This document shows, in pieces, positions 1 through 7,465 of a stretch of 64,000 bases of DNA. The notes under the pieces are model-generated. The model was given only the letters and a program-made list of their open reading frames with translations, searched no databases and had not been told where the DNA came from. Origin of the DNA: Pseudomonadales bacterium (GTDB taxonomy: Bacteria; Pseudomonadota; Gammaproteobacteria; Pseudomonadales; Pseudohongiellaceae); contig JACKOH010000002.1 of NCBI GenBank assembly GCA_024234395.1, positions 310,001-374,000 on the forward strand, read 5' to 3'. A program made the translations under genes and the position numbers. Positions within the stretch are counted from its first letter, which is position 1; the number at the start of each line of letters is the position of its first letter.

Positions 1-330
1 GGCATGCCCGGGGTATTGAAGAATGCCTTCGACTGGCTGTCCCGTCCGCCACAGGAACAGGCCGAAGTACTGCACGGTAAGCCGGTACTGCTGATGGGAG
101 CCTCTCCCGGCCCATTCGGCAGTATCTCGGCACAGAATGCCAGTCTTTCCATGTTCAGGGCCCTGCGAATGCCGGTCTGGAATGAACAGGGACTGATTGT
201 GGTAACCCATGCCGGGGACCGGTTCAAAGACGGAACACTGGTAGATGAAGCGCTGCAACAACGGCTGCAGCAGCAGGCCGAGGGATTCTGCCGGCATCTG
301 CTGCAACTGCGAGCCCGCAATGATGAATAA
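1..330 (+). CDS. NADPH-dependent FMN reductase family protein, 3' part
   Basis: C-terminal part of a flavodoxin-fold NAD(P)H:FMN/quinone reductase (SsuE/ChrR/ArsH-like family). The gene begins before the window: the frame is open from base 1, and the first ATG lies inside the family signature PGVLKNAFDWLSRP, which normally falls near the middle of a protein of about 180-190 residues. A GASPGPFG segment follows, typical of the flavin-binding half. These cytosolic enzymes reduce FMN or quinones with NADPH; the substrate cannot be told from this fragment. The stop lies 54 bases before the next gene, which has its own Shine-Dalgarno, so co-transcription is possible. Confidence 0.85.
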   Translation, partial: GMPGVLKNAFDWLSRPPQEQAEVLHGKPVLLMGASPGPFGSISAQNASLSMFRALRMPVWNEQGLIVVTHAGDRFKDGTLVDEALQQRLQQQAEGFCRHLLQLRARNDE

Positions 331-384
331 CTGACTTTTCCCCAATCCGGTATCTAACCGGATACAGCCAGCCAGGAGGAAATT

Positions 385-807
385 ATGAGTGACATGTTGA
401 TCGACAGGAAATGCCTTTCTCTGAAGGCAGCGCAGACCATGATCGAAGCCGCCATGAGCAAAGCTGCCGACCTTGGCGTACCGGCGGTAATCGCGGTGGT
501 GGACGATTCAGGCAACCTGATAACCATGGTGCGGATGGACGGCGCGCCACTGTTAAGCGTAGAACTGGCACAGGACAAGGCCTACACGGCCATTGCCTTT
601 GGCATGGCGACTCACGAATGGTTTGAGTTTATTAAAAATGACCCGCCGCTATTGCACGGTATCGTCAAGACCCGGCGCCTGGTAGTGTTCGGCGGCGGTT
701 TCCCCGTCTCACTGTCGGGTCGGGTGGTAGGTGGAATCGGCGTCAGTGGAGGCCACTACAGTCAGGACATGGAGATCGCAGAGGCCGGAGTCGAAGCGCT
801 ACCCTGA
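385..807 (+). CDS. GlcG/HbpS-like heme-degrading domain protein
   Basis: Protein of 140 residues and full family length for the GlcG/HbpS (DUF336) fold. Family marks are the start LSLKAAQTMIEAAMSKAADLG, the segment PAVIAVVDDSGNLI, MVRMDGAPL and the C-terminal GRVVGGIGVSGG. GGAGGAAATT directly before the ATG is an excellent ribosome site and fixes the start. HbpS of Streptomyces binds haem and GlcG sits in glycolate operons; many homologues have no assigned role. No signal peptide is visible, so it is probably cytoplasmic. The last codons overlap the first unit of a 33-bp tandem repeat that runs past the stop. Confidence 0.85.
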   Translation: MSDMLIDRKCLSLKAAQTMIEAAMSKAADLGVPAVIAVVDDSGNLITMVRMDGAPLLSVELAQDKAYTAIAFGMATHEWFEFIKNDPPLLHGIVKTRRLVVFGGGFPVSLSGRVVGGIGVSGGHYSQDMEIAEAGVEALP

Positions 808-900
808 TGGAAAGCCGGGGGAGTCGAAACACTATCCTGATAGAAGGCCAGGGGAATCGAAGCGCTACCCTGATGAAAGGCCGCGAGATGAGAATCCGAA
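784..900. repeat. 33-bp imperfect tandem repeat at the 3' end of the HbpS-like gene
   Basis: About three to three and a half units of roughly 33 bp, each built as GCCGGGGGAGTCGAAGCGCT followed by ACCCTGATGGAAA with small changes (positions about 784, 817, 850, last one decayed). The first unit contains the HbpS-like stop codon, so the gene tail has been copied outward. The length is a multiple of three and another frame stays open through all units (ESKRYPDxxPG repeats), but nothing else suggests that this frame is expressed. Confidence 0.8.
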
Positions 901-917
901 GCCGGTTCCGGATCCCG

Positions 918-1883
918 TCACGGCGAGTCAGCGGCGGCCTCGGCAGCTTCCTGTACCCGGGCACCGCGCAGGATGTTGTACATCGCGTAGTTTCCTTCGT
1001 GACAGGCGTATTCAAAGATCGTGTAGTCGTCCAGCGCCGGCATGGGCCGCACTGCGGTCCAGGGGCGTGAATAGGTTGCCGGGTCCTCCACGGTGAACTG
1101 GTAATCGATGCGGTCATCGGCCACCCGGGTGAAGCGTTCCACTGCCTGCATGCTCTCCGATGACGGGAAGCGTAATTCGGTCTTTTCGCTATAGTTGGTC
1201 GTCGTTACCACCAGGGTATTACCCTCCCAGTGACCACGGGAATCTCCATTCCATTGCCGGATACCGGGATCCAGCGGCGGCCGTCCGTCCAGTGGAATAA
1301 TCCTTACATCATGGATATTTTCCACATAAATCGCCACGTAGTCGGGGTTCTGGACGATCAGATAGGTGTTGTTATAACCAGTCGAAACTGGCGGTACGCC
1401 GTGGTAGGTGATGCAACGATCCCAGGGTGTGCGGTCCGTGTACGAATCGGCCGGGTGATCGCGCCGGTAGGCGGCACGTTCCGCCAGCAGCTGCCTGGCT
1501 GCGTCGGTCAATGGCAGGCGGCCATCCGGCGGGTAGACGATCAACGAGGTCCGCAGGTCTGCAGAGACATTGCCCTGATCGAACCAGCCAACGTTGTAAT
1601 TACCGGTATCCCCTGGCGCGTCGACCTGTTCCTGACGCGAGCGTTGATTGATCCGCGCGGCCTCCTGTTCGGTATAAAACTCCTTGTCACCCAGTTCCAG
1701 TGGACGTTGCAGTGGTGTCAGGCTGGCATAGGACCACGTACCCTGCAGGTCGGGGTCACCCCAGGGGGTGACGAAACCCTCCCGGCTCTGAGGGTAAGCC
1801 GATACGGAAAGAAAAGCCGCCAGAGACAACAGCACAACTGACAGGGGACGGAGAATGAAATCAGCAGACACTTTCATGGCCAT
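918..1883 (-). CDS. Secreted protein of unknown function (WGDPDLQGTW family)
   Basis: Protein of about 321 residues with a Sec signal peptide (hydrophobic run LSVVLLSLAAFLSVSA near residues 17-32). The mature start contains TPWGDPDLQGTW, and the body has HGVPP, NIHDVRIIPLDGR and GHWEGNTLVVTTTNY, a combination seen in a large uncharacterised secreted family of Acidobacteria and marine Proteobacteria. I do not know its function. The ATG at 1883 is chosen because GAGGG sits six bases upstream; a GTG two codons earlier is the alternative. It is a single gene with its own promoter region and is followed by the decayed end of the 33-bp repeat. Confidence 0.7.
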   Translation of the reverse strand: MAMKVSADFILRPLSVVLLSLAAFLSVSAYPQSREGFVTPWGDPDLQGTWSYASLTPLQRPLELGDKEFYTEQEAARINQRSRQEQVDAPGDTGNYNVGWFDQGNVSADLRTSLIVYPPDGRLPLTDAARQLLAERAAYRRDHPADSYTDRTPWDRCITYHGVPPVSTGYNNTYLIVQNPDYVAIYVENIHDVRIIPLDGRPPLDPGIRQWNGDSRGHWEGNTLVVTTTNYSEKTELRFPSSESMQAVERFTRVADDRIDYQFTVEDPATYSRPWTAVRPMPALDDYTIFEYACHEGNYAMYNILRGARVQEAAEAAADSP

Positions 1884-1912
1884 GGTCACCCTCTCTTTGT
1901 TTTAGTTGTTAA

Positions 1913-2068
1913 GGAACCTCTGATTACATGGATCTGCTCTGCGGGAGTCTGACGAGCCCACTGACTTCGTTGCCTTGCCTTGAGGGGTCGACGCATGCCG
2001 GCGGGAAGTTGCCTCATCAGTAAACTCGCCTGCAGGCCAGAGCTGTTCAATAATTAATCAGAGATTCC
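1913..2068. mobile_element. MITE-like element with terminal inverted repeats and TTAA flanks
   Basis: A 156-bp non-coding element. Its left end reads GGAACCTCTGATTA and its right end, on the other strand, GGAATCTCTGATTA (13 of 14 identical). Both ends are flanked by TTAA (1909-1912 and 2069-2072), the form expected of a target duplication. There is no open frame of note inside, so it is a non-autonomous element or the deletion product of a DNA transposon. It sits between two minus-strand genes. The left terminal repeat is identical to the sequence into which the IS110-family element at 45540-46933 has inserted. Confidence 0.65.
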
Positions 2069-2144
2069 TTAAGGTTTGACCCCCAAGCATAGAAGCGTGA
2101 TGACAGGATGTCCAGCCGGGCATCCACCGCGTTGCCTTACCTGC

Positions 2145-2654
2145 TCAGCGAGGCAGGACTTCGAACAGCCAGGAATTGCCGTTGTCGACTTCGGTGGCTT
2201 CGGTAACCGGCTGGCCCCGGTATTTGCGCCCGAAGACATCCAGAACCGGGATGACATCCGGCCCGTCCTGTATTCTTTGCAGGCGCTGCTCATAGAGGTT
2301 GTTGTCGATGCGCAGGATTACCCGGTCATCATCCTGGATGTAGTAAGGCCAGCGCTTGTTGCGCAAACCCCTGTCTTCATTCATGCCGGCGCTCATGACA
2401 AAAAGCCGCCCCTGATAGACTGCCAGCCAGACTTCCCGGGAAGTGGAAGGAGAAAAGGTCTGGAACTCCATCAGCTCGCGACCCTGCAGAAAGCTCCAGT
2501 CGTCGGGCGACGGAGTCGGCTGCCCGCTACGGAACGGTCCTCCCGGGGTTGCGCCAAGCGGGCCATCGTGAGTGCGTACATAACCATAGGCAACCGCGCC
2601 GGCCAGCAGTAGCAGCAGCGCCAGCGCCGCAATGAACTTGATAAACGTACCCAT
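2145..2654 (-). CDS. Membrane-anchored hypothetical protein
   Basis: Protein of 169 residues. Residues 5-25 form one hydrophobic segment (FIKFIAALALLLLLAGAVAYG), probably an uncleaved anchor or signal peptide, followed by a soluble periplasmic domain. The middle (WLAVYQGRLFVMSAGM, then WPYYIQDDDRVILRI and LYEQRLQRI) resembles the split beta-barrel proteins of the nitroreductase/pyridoxamine-oxidase type, but I see no cofactor motif and do not assign a function. It follows the MITE-like element and has no close operon partner. Confidence 0.6.
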   Translation of the reverse strand: MGTFIKFIAALALLLLLAGAVAYGYVRTHDGPLGATPGGPFRSGQPTPSPDDWSFLQGRELMEFQTFSPSTSREVWLAVYQGRLFVMSAGMNEDRGLRNKRWPYYIQDDDRVILRIDNNLYEQRLQRIQDGPDVIPVLDVFGRKYRGQPVTEATEVDNGNSWLFEVLPR

Positions 2655-2754
2655 CAGCCACCCCTTCCGATATGGAACCGGTATTCTTTTATTTATGCTC
2701 TTTTTATCTTCTGTTTTTCCACTGGACCTCTATCAGTCTGACCCACCTTCACCA

Positions 2755-4995
2755 TCAATTGAAGAAGTCGAGAATATGGCTGTACTTGATAATAAACTGC
2801 CGCGCATTATCCCGCAGCTTGAAGCCCATCTCGTCCACTTCGTTGTAAACCAGGTAGAGCCCGGCATTGGCCGACTGCAGCCAGGCAAAGCGGATATTCG
2901 CCGCCACGGTATCAGCCTGGTTGTTATACTGCACCAGGGTCTGCAGGGACATCCGCGGCGTGAAAGAGTATGACACGCGCAACTGACCGACATCCACCTT
3001 GAAGTCGCCGTTCGGAACCGGCAGTTTGATATCACTGTGGCTCCAGGACAGCTCGGTACTGAAGCGTTCGCCGATGCGGTAATTGACCCTGGGATTCAAA
3101 TTAACCCGGTCGCCGCCAAAAAATCCGCCAATGCGGCTCTGTATGTAGAAACTCAACGGCGCTCCCTGGTTGGTCTGGAACACCAGCTGTGACTCACGAT
3201 GCTTGTAACGACCCACCGGAACCCAGACGTCGTCGACAATTTCGAACGGTTCCTTTACCCCTTCTTCAGTGAAGTTGATGCCGGTGTGGATTTCCATGGT
3301 GTTGGCGAATTCCCAGTGACTGTCCACGTGCAGGTAACCGGTTTCCAGGTAATCTTCGAAATCGTAGTACGCATACCAGTTGGCGTGGGGGCGAATCTCA
3401 TACAGATTGAAAAAATCCTGCGGACGGATGCGGCGAAACACGCGCGCCTCATACTTGCGGTATTCGCGGCGGGACAGAAAGCCGACCTCGGGATTGAAAT
3501 TGGCCTGGACTTCGGTGAATCCGGCATTCAGGTCCCAGCCCTGGTTGGAATACAGCGCCATGACGTTAAAAGCCAGGTCATCGCCGTTGCGGCCGGGGGT
3601 TTCGGTTTTGGCCAGCCAGCTGGAAATCCGGCCGTCTTCACCCACACCCAGGCGACCGTCGACGGCATAGGTGCGGTTGTAATCGTCGCTGGCTGCATTG
3701 TTGATGGAGCCGTCGCCGTCCCGTTCCACATACATGAAACCCAGCGTCGAGCGATTCGGCAGTTCCTGGTTGAGACGTAATACCGAGAAATCATTCTGCG
3801 GCGCGACTCCGTCCACTGCCTCGGTACGCATGCGCAACAAGCCGACGTTGGTATTGCGGCCCACCTTGCCGGTAAGCCGCGCTCCACCCTCAATGGGAAT
3901 CGCCGCACCACCGGGACCGACTCCGATCCGGCGGCTGAAAAACAGTTCCGCCTCCCGCGGATTACCGACCCCGAAAGTCCCGGCGTTTTCCAGGAAGAAC
4001 GGGCGTTTTTCAGGGAAAAACAGGCTGAAACGGTCCAGGTTGACCTGCTGCTCGTCCACTTCCACCTGGGCGAAGTCGGTGTTGTAGGTAGCGTCCAGGG
4101 TCAGACTCGGTGACAGGCCCCACTTGAGATCGAATCCGAACTCCTCGTTGGTCTCGGTACCCGAGCTGATAACTCCGCCGCGTTCGGCCGATGCCAGCGC
4201 ATAGGGGGTAAACTGCAGGCTGCGTCGTGCCGGGGGTCGGAGCCCCTCCACGGTGCCGGCTTCCGAGACCCGTTGCAGGGTGTACTGGCGATTCAGTGGC
4301 GACCAGTAGGCAACTTCATTATTGCGGCGGATGGTGCGCTGAAAATTGATGCCCCAGGTCTGCTCGGCGCCGCTGCCATAGCGCAACGCGCTGAAGGGGA
4401 TTTCCATCTCGGCACTCCAGCCGTAGTCGCCGATCATGGCGTCGACTTCCCAGGTGGTGTCCCAGTTCAAGTTGAAACCGCCACCGCCGCCCCGGAAACC
4501 ACCGCCGGAACCTTCGTTGGTGACCTGGGCATCGTACTCGATACCTGCCGGGTTGGTGCCGAACACCAGGCCGTTCTGTCGGTCTAGCAGGCCGTCGATA
4601 ATGACTTGAAAGCTGTCGGTCTCGTCCAGGGAGGAGTCCCGTCGACTGTCGGCCACGATGATACCGGCCGGATTGTCGTCATAGGCCACCACACCGATGT
4701 AAAGTGCCTCGCTGGTGTATCCGATCCAGACTTCGGTGCGTTGGGTTGCCGGCAGCCCTTCATTGGGCTGTACCTGGGTGAAGCCACTGGTGGGCGGTAC
4801 CTGGGACCAGGCAGGATCGGTCAGGACATTGCCGTCGATGGTCGGCGGATTGACCAGCGGCAGCGCCGTGGTGTTGGGTGTCACACGCCGGGTTGTGGGT
4901 TGCTGGGCGTATGCGCCGGTGCCGGCGAGGGTCGCGGCAGCGAGCAGTGCCAGGGACAGGCAAACCGCGTGAAAGCGGGCGGGTTGGTAATGCAT
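2755..4995 (-). CDS. DUF5916 outer-membrane protein with N-terminal CBM9-like domain
   Basis: About 746 residues. The signal peptide (CLSLALLAAATLAGTGAYAQ) is followed by a carbohydrate-binding family 9-like domain (PPTIDGNVLTDPAWSQVPP, then TEVWIGYTSEALYIGVVAYD), with the long DUF5916 beta-rich region behind it, where alternating amphipathic strands suggest a beta-barrel. GFNLNWDTTWEV, PFSALRYG and FFPEKRPFFLENAGTFG are family-typical. The start at 4995 is chosen because GGGGA precedes it by seven bases and because it puts the signal peptide at the N-terminus; a start 14 codons upstream is open. Such proteins occur in marine Proteobacteria and Bacteroidetes and probably act in the outer membrane; the substrate is unknown. 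An odd palindrome lies 102 bp upstream. Confidence 0.85.
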   Translation of the reverse strand: MHYQPARFHAVCLSLALLAAATLAGTGAYAQQPTTRRVTPNTTALPLVNPPTIDGNVLTDPAWSQVPPTSGFTQVQPNEGLPATQRTEVWIGYTSEALYIGVVAYDDNPAGIIVADSRRDSSLDETDSFQVIIDGLLDRQNGLVFGTNPAGIEYDAQVTNEGSGGGFRGGGGGFNLNWDTTWEVDAMIGDYGWSAEMEIPFSALRYGSGAEQTWGINFQRTIRRNNEVAYWSPLNRQYTLQRVSEAGTVEGLRPPARRSLQFTPYALASAERGGVISSGTETNEEFGFDLKWGLSPSLTLDATYNTDFAQVEVDEQQVNLDRFSLFFPEKRPFFLENAGTFGVGNPREAELFFSRRIGVGPGGAAIPIEGGARLTGKVGRNTNVGLLRMRTEAVDGVAPQNDFSVLRLNQELPNRSTLGFMYVERDGDGSINNAASDDYNRTYAVDGRLGVGEDGRISSWLAKTETPGRNGDDLAFNVMALYSNQGWDLNAGFTEVQANFNPEVGFLSRREYRKYEARVFRRIRPQDFFNLYEIRPHANWYAYYDFEDYLETGYLHVDSHWEFANTMEIHTGINFTEEGVKEPFEIVDDVWVPVGRYKHRESQLVFQTNQGAPLSFYIQSRIGGFFGGDRVNLNPRVNYRIGERFSTELSWSHSDIKLPVPNGDFKVDVGQLRVSYSFTPRMSLQTLVQYNNQADTVAANIRFAWLQSANAGLYLVYNEVDEMGFKLRDNARQFIIKYSHILDFFN

Positions 4996-5096
4996 GAGTG
5001 TTCCCCGTGCTTGAAATCCCGGACCGGGTTTTCGCAAAAGGCGCTAACTTAGCCCAAAGCATGAGGTTGGACAATGTTCGTCTCACGGCCTATTGG

Positions 5097-5109
5097 TTAC
5101 AAATTGTAA
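5097..5109. promoter_or_regulatory. Palindrome TTACAAATTGTAA upstream of the DUF5916 gene
   Basis: A perfect 13-base palindrome (TTACAA-A-TTGTAA) lies 102 bp before the DUF5916 start. GTTACAAATTGTG, sharing its first ten bases, occurs upstream of cassettes 1 and 2 (15177-15189 and 19776-19788), always between a start codon and the neighbouring divergent or unrelated gene. It is a candidate operator; the binding protein is unknown. Confidence 0.4.
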
Positions 5110-5294
5110 TAACTTTTAGCGGGTTTCAGTGCGACAGACCGTGCTGGCGCGACGATGGGGAGTTCCCGGAGTCCGATATCTGCCCCGCCACCCGTGTCCA
5201 GACAGTGTTAAGCCAACCGATTCCGGTGTAACATGCGATTCCTTATTGAAGGATCAGGAAGAATAACATTATTCGAATTTTCAAGGAGTTAACT

Positions 5295-5852
5295 ATGCGA
5301 TCCAAGCTTTTCAACAGCGCTATTGCAGTACTGGCCATGATGACCCTGGGTATTACCCAGGTTGCGGCTCAGGGCTTTCAACTTCCTAACATGCAGGTCA
5401 CCAGCAACGCCTTTGCCGATGGCGGCATCATCCCGCTGAAATACACTTCCCACGGTGACAACGTGCAACCCAACCTAAGTATTACCGGGGCACCTGACTC
5501 CACCGTCAGCTACGCGATTATTTTCCACGATATCGAAGTGGCGCTGGGCGGCGGCATTGGCGACGTAACTCATTGGCTGGCCTGGAACATCAGCTCACCC
5601 AATATCCCCGAAGGCAGCCTCCCGGCCGGCAGCGTGCAGGGTAACAATATCCGCGGCCAGGCCAGCTACATGGGCCCCGGCGCTCCCTATGCCGACCGCT
5701 ATCACCACTATGTCTTTGAAATCTACGCCCTCAACGACACCCTGGACCTCGCGGAAGGTGCCAGCCGCGACCAGTTGATTGCCGCCATGGCCGGCAAGGT
5801 AGTGGGCAAAACCGCCTACGTAGGCCGCTACGCCAACGCCCAGGGCAACTAG
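5295..5852 (+). CDS. YbhB/YbcL-type Raf-kinase-inhibitor-like (PEBP) protein, secreted
   Basis: Protein of 185 residues with a clear signal peptide (AIAVLAMMTLGITQVAAQG) and the PEBP fold: SNAFADGGIIPLKYTSHGDN, VQPNLSITGAP, then VSYAIIFHDIEV and DVTHWLAWNIS, ending in the AMAGKVVGKTAYVGRY segment typical of YbhB homologues. The bacterial members bind small ligands or phospholipid headgroups, and most have no established role. AAGGAGTTAACT before the ATG is a strong ribosome site. It is a single gene whose 3' end faces the DAB operon, with a palindromic repeat between them that may also terminate transcription. Confidence 0.9.
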   Translation: MRSKLFNSAIAVLAMMTLGITQVAAQGFQLPNMQVTSNAFADGGIIPLKYTSHGDNVQPNLSITGAPDSTVSYAIIFHDIEVALGGGIGDVTHWLAWNISSPNIPEGSLPAGSVQGNNIRGQASYMGPGAPYADRYHHYVFEIYALNDTLDLAEGASRDQLIAAMAGKVVGKTAYVGRYANAQGN

Positions 5853-5895
5853 CCAAAAGCCAGATTGCCGGTAACACAGCAGAACTTCTGTTTTT

Positions 5896-5936
5896 ATAGG
5901 GACAGATTTATTTTTCTAAAATAAATCTGTCCCTAT
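5896..5936. repeat. Palindromic repeat copy 1 (ATAGGGACAGATTTATTTT)
   Basis: Inverted repeat of 19 bp arms (ATAGGGACAGATTTATTTT and its complement) with a three-base centre, between the convergent 3' ends of the PEBP gene and the DAB operon. Further copies lie at 12621-12663 and 19840-19890, and a single arm at 32874-32892. This sequence type occurs in many Proteobacteria and is linked in some to RAYT/IS200-like transposases; here no such transposase is in the window. Confidence 0.8.
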
Positions 5937-5991
5937 TTCGAGTGAGGTGCACCTTGCTTGATTCGGGGCGGGTACAGAATCCTGCCCAAAC

Positions 5992-6456
5992 TCAACAACA
6001 GTCAAGCAGGTTCTCCAACCGTTTTTTAAGCCGCCCGGTCTCCCGTTTCAGCCCCTGCGACAGCGCCAGTTTTGCGCGATTTGCAAAACACAGGTCCACA
6101 CTATGAAGATTGGCGAGCCGACGGTAGGCAGCAAAACGAAGCAGTTCACAATCCGATTCTGCAAGACGCTTCAGGGCACTGAAAAGGAATTCAAGATTAA
6201 CAGTTCGGGCTGGTATATGATCGCAGCAGCAAAGCAGGTACCAGAGCTGCAAAGGTCCCCTCGCATCTCTCAGTCGATTTTCCAATTGTCGACACATCTC
6301 CAGATCGGCTGAATCCAGTGTTCTGAACTTTTCCAGCAGCCTGGCTTCCGCTGACAATCCAGCAGGCTCTGCAAATGAGCGCATGGTATTCGGTGAACCT
6401 GTTGCCTTGGCCTGCCTGGACGGGAAAGTACAGACTGTTTTATGCATAGCTTTCAT
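5992..6456 (-). CDS. Hypothetical protein, last gene of the DAB operon
   Basis: Protein of 154 residues that I do not recognise. It is rich in Leu, Arg and Cys (LWYLLCCCDHIP near the middle, LLDCC at the end) and looks mostly helical, with a short basic C-terminal stretch (LKRETGRLKKRLENLL). No signal peptide or membrane segment. GAGG nine bases before the ATG is a good ribosome site, and the gene begins only 11 bases after the universal stress gene, so it belongs to the same transcript as dabB-dabA. A cytosolic accessory role is possible but unproven. Confidence 0.6.
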   Translation of the reverse strand: MKAMHKTVCTFPSRQAKATGSPNTMRSFAEPAGLSAEARLLEKFRTLDSADLEMCRQLENRLRDARGPLQLWYLLCCCDHIPARTVNLEFLFSALKRLAESDCELLRFAAYRRLANLHSVDLCFANRAKLALSQGLKRETGRLKKRLENLLDCC

Positions 6457-6467
6457 AATGGCTTACC

Positions 6468-7448
6468 TCACTGGCTTGCGGATAGCGTGGAATTTTCCCG
6501 GGGTCTACCGGTAAATTGAAGTGGTGTCGAAAAACCGCGGGGCTTGAGTGCCAGGACGGGTGTTTCGGTAGTCTGTAAAATTGCCTCTGCATTCGGGCCG
6601 ATCAATACCCCTGGAATATCGCTGGTACCGACGGTCCCCATGAGGATAAGCCCGGCGTCCGTCTCTCTCACTACCTGCTCTATTGCCGGCGCCACTGCGC
6701 CCCTGACCAGATGGGGGTGGATAGTGAGCCCTGGTGCTGCGCTGGACAGGCATTCTGTCAGACCTGCCATCCACTGCCGGTAGTCACGCTCCAGCGAGTC
6801 CAGGTATATTTCCGCCTCATGTAACGTCAAACAGGCATCTTCCAGTTGCAGCAATGACTCAGCAAAGGGTTTCCAGGCGTGAACCACATGCAGTGTCGAA
6901 CCAGCTGAGGCCACTATTGTGGCCATCTGAGCAAGTTCCCGTGCCAGAGTCTCGGCCGGATTGCGGCTTTCATGGAAGTCCCGATCGACACTGAGCACGA
7001 GATTGGCCGAGCCACTGTGAATACCCGGGTTTTCGACCCAGACGGCACAAGGGCATTTACGGATCAGATGCATCCCGGTGGAGCTGAGTCCATCGCCGCA
7101 CACAGAAGAATTCCCGTCACAGATATGAACCACCAGATCGAAACCCTGCCTGACCACCTGCTCGGTTACGGCGAGAAATGGAATGCCGGACAATACCACG
7201 TAATCCAATGAGATACGGGAACGATAAGGAGCCGCCAGGGCACGCAGGCGTTCCAGTGCGAGCTGCCAGCTTAAGGCATTAAGCCTGGCTACCAGTTCGC
7301 GTTGACCAGATTGGACGGGAGGCGAATCAATGACATCACAAATTGTCAGATCCGCACGATTTCGCTCGGCAAGATCCACGACCCGCTTCAATGCATCGGC
7401 GTTTCCGCTTTCTGCGTAAACGAGTATCCTGCGAAACTGATTCATCAT
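6468..7448 (-). CDS. Tandem universal stress protein (UspA family)
   Basis: About 326 residues containing two Usp domains. The first starts at FRRILVYAESGNADALKRVV, with the helix ALERLRALAAPY; the second begins at NLVLSVDRDFHESRNP and ends with the nucleotide-binding loop GLILMGTVGTSDIPGVLIGPNAEAIL. The second loop fits the ATP-binding pattern G-x2-G-x9-G(S/T/N); the first is degenerate. The ATG pair at 7448 is chosen because GGAGG lies just upstream; a GTG at 7469 would overlap the dabA stop. It is the third gene of the DAB operon. Usp genes are not the usual partner of dabA/dabB, so a link to carbon or redox stress is inference. Confidence 0.85.
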   Translation of the reverse strand: MMNQFRRILVYAESGNADALKRVVDLAERNRADLTICDVIDSPPVQSGQRELVARLNALSWQLALERLRALAAPYRSRISLDYVVLSGIPFLAVTEQVVRQGFDLVVHICDGNSSVCGDGLSSTGMHLIRKCPCAVWVENPGIHSGSANLVLSVDRDFHESRNPAETLARELAQMATIVASAGSTLHVVHAWKPFAESLLQLEDACLTLHEAEIYLDSLERDYRQWMAGLTECLSSAAPGLTIHPHLVRGAVAPAIEQVVRETDAGLILMGTVGTSDIPGVLIGPNAEAILQTTETPVLALKPRGFSTPLQFTGRPRENSTLSASQ

Positions 7449-7465
7449 CACCCCTCCACCGGCTC

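Noticed and set aside
3199..3780. Long open frame opposite the DUF5916 gene
   Set aside because: Antisense shadow of a well-supported coding gene, caused by high GC.
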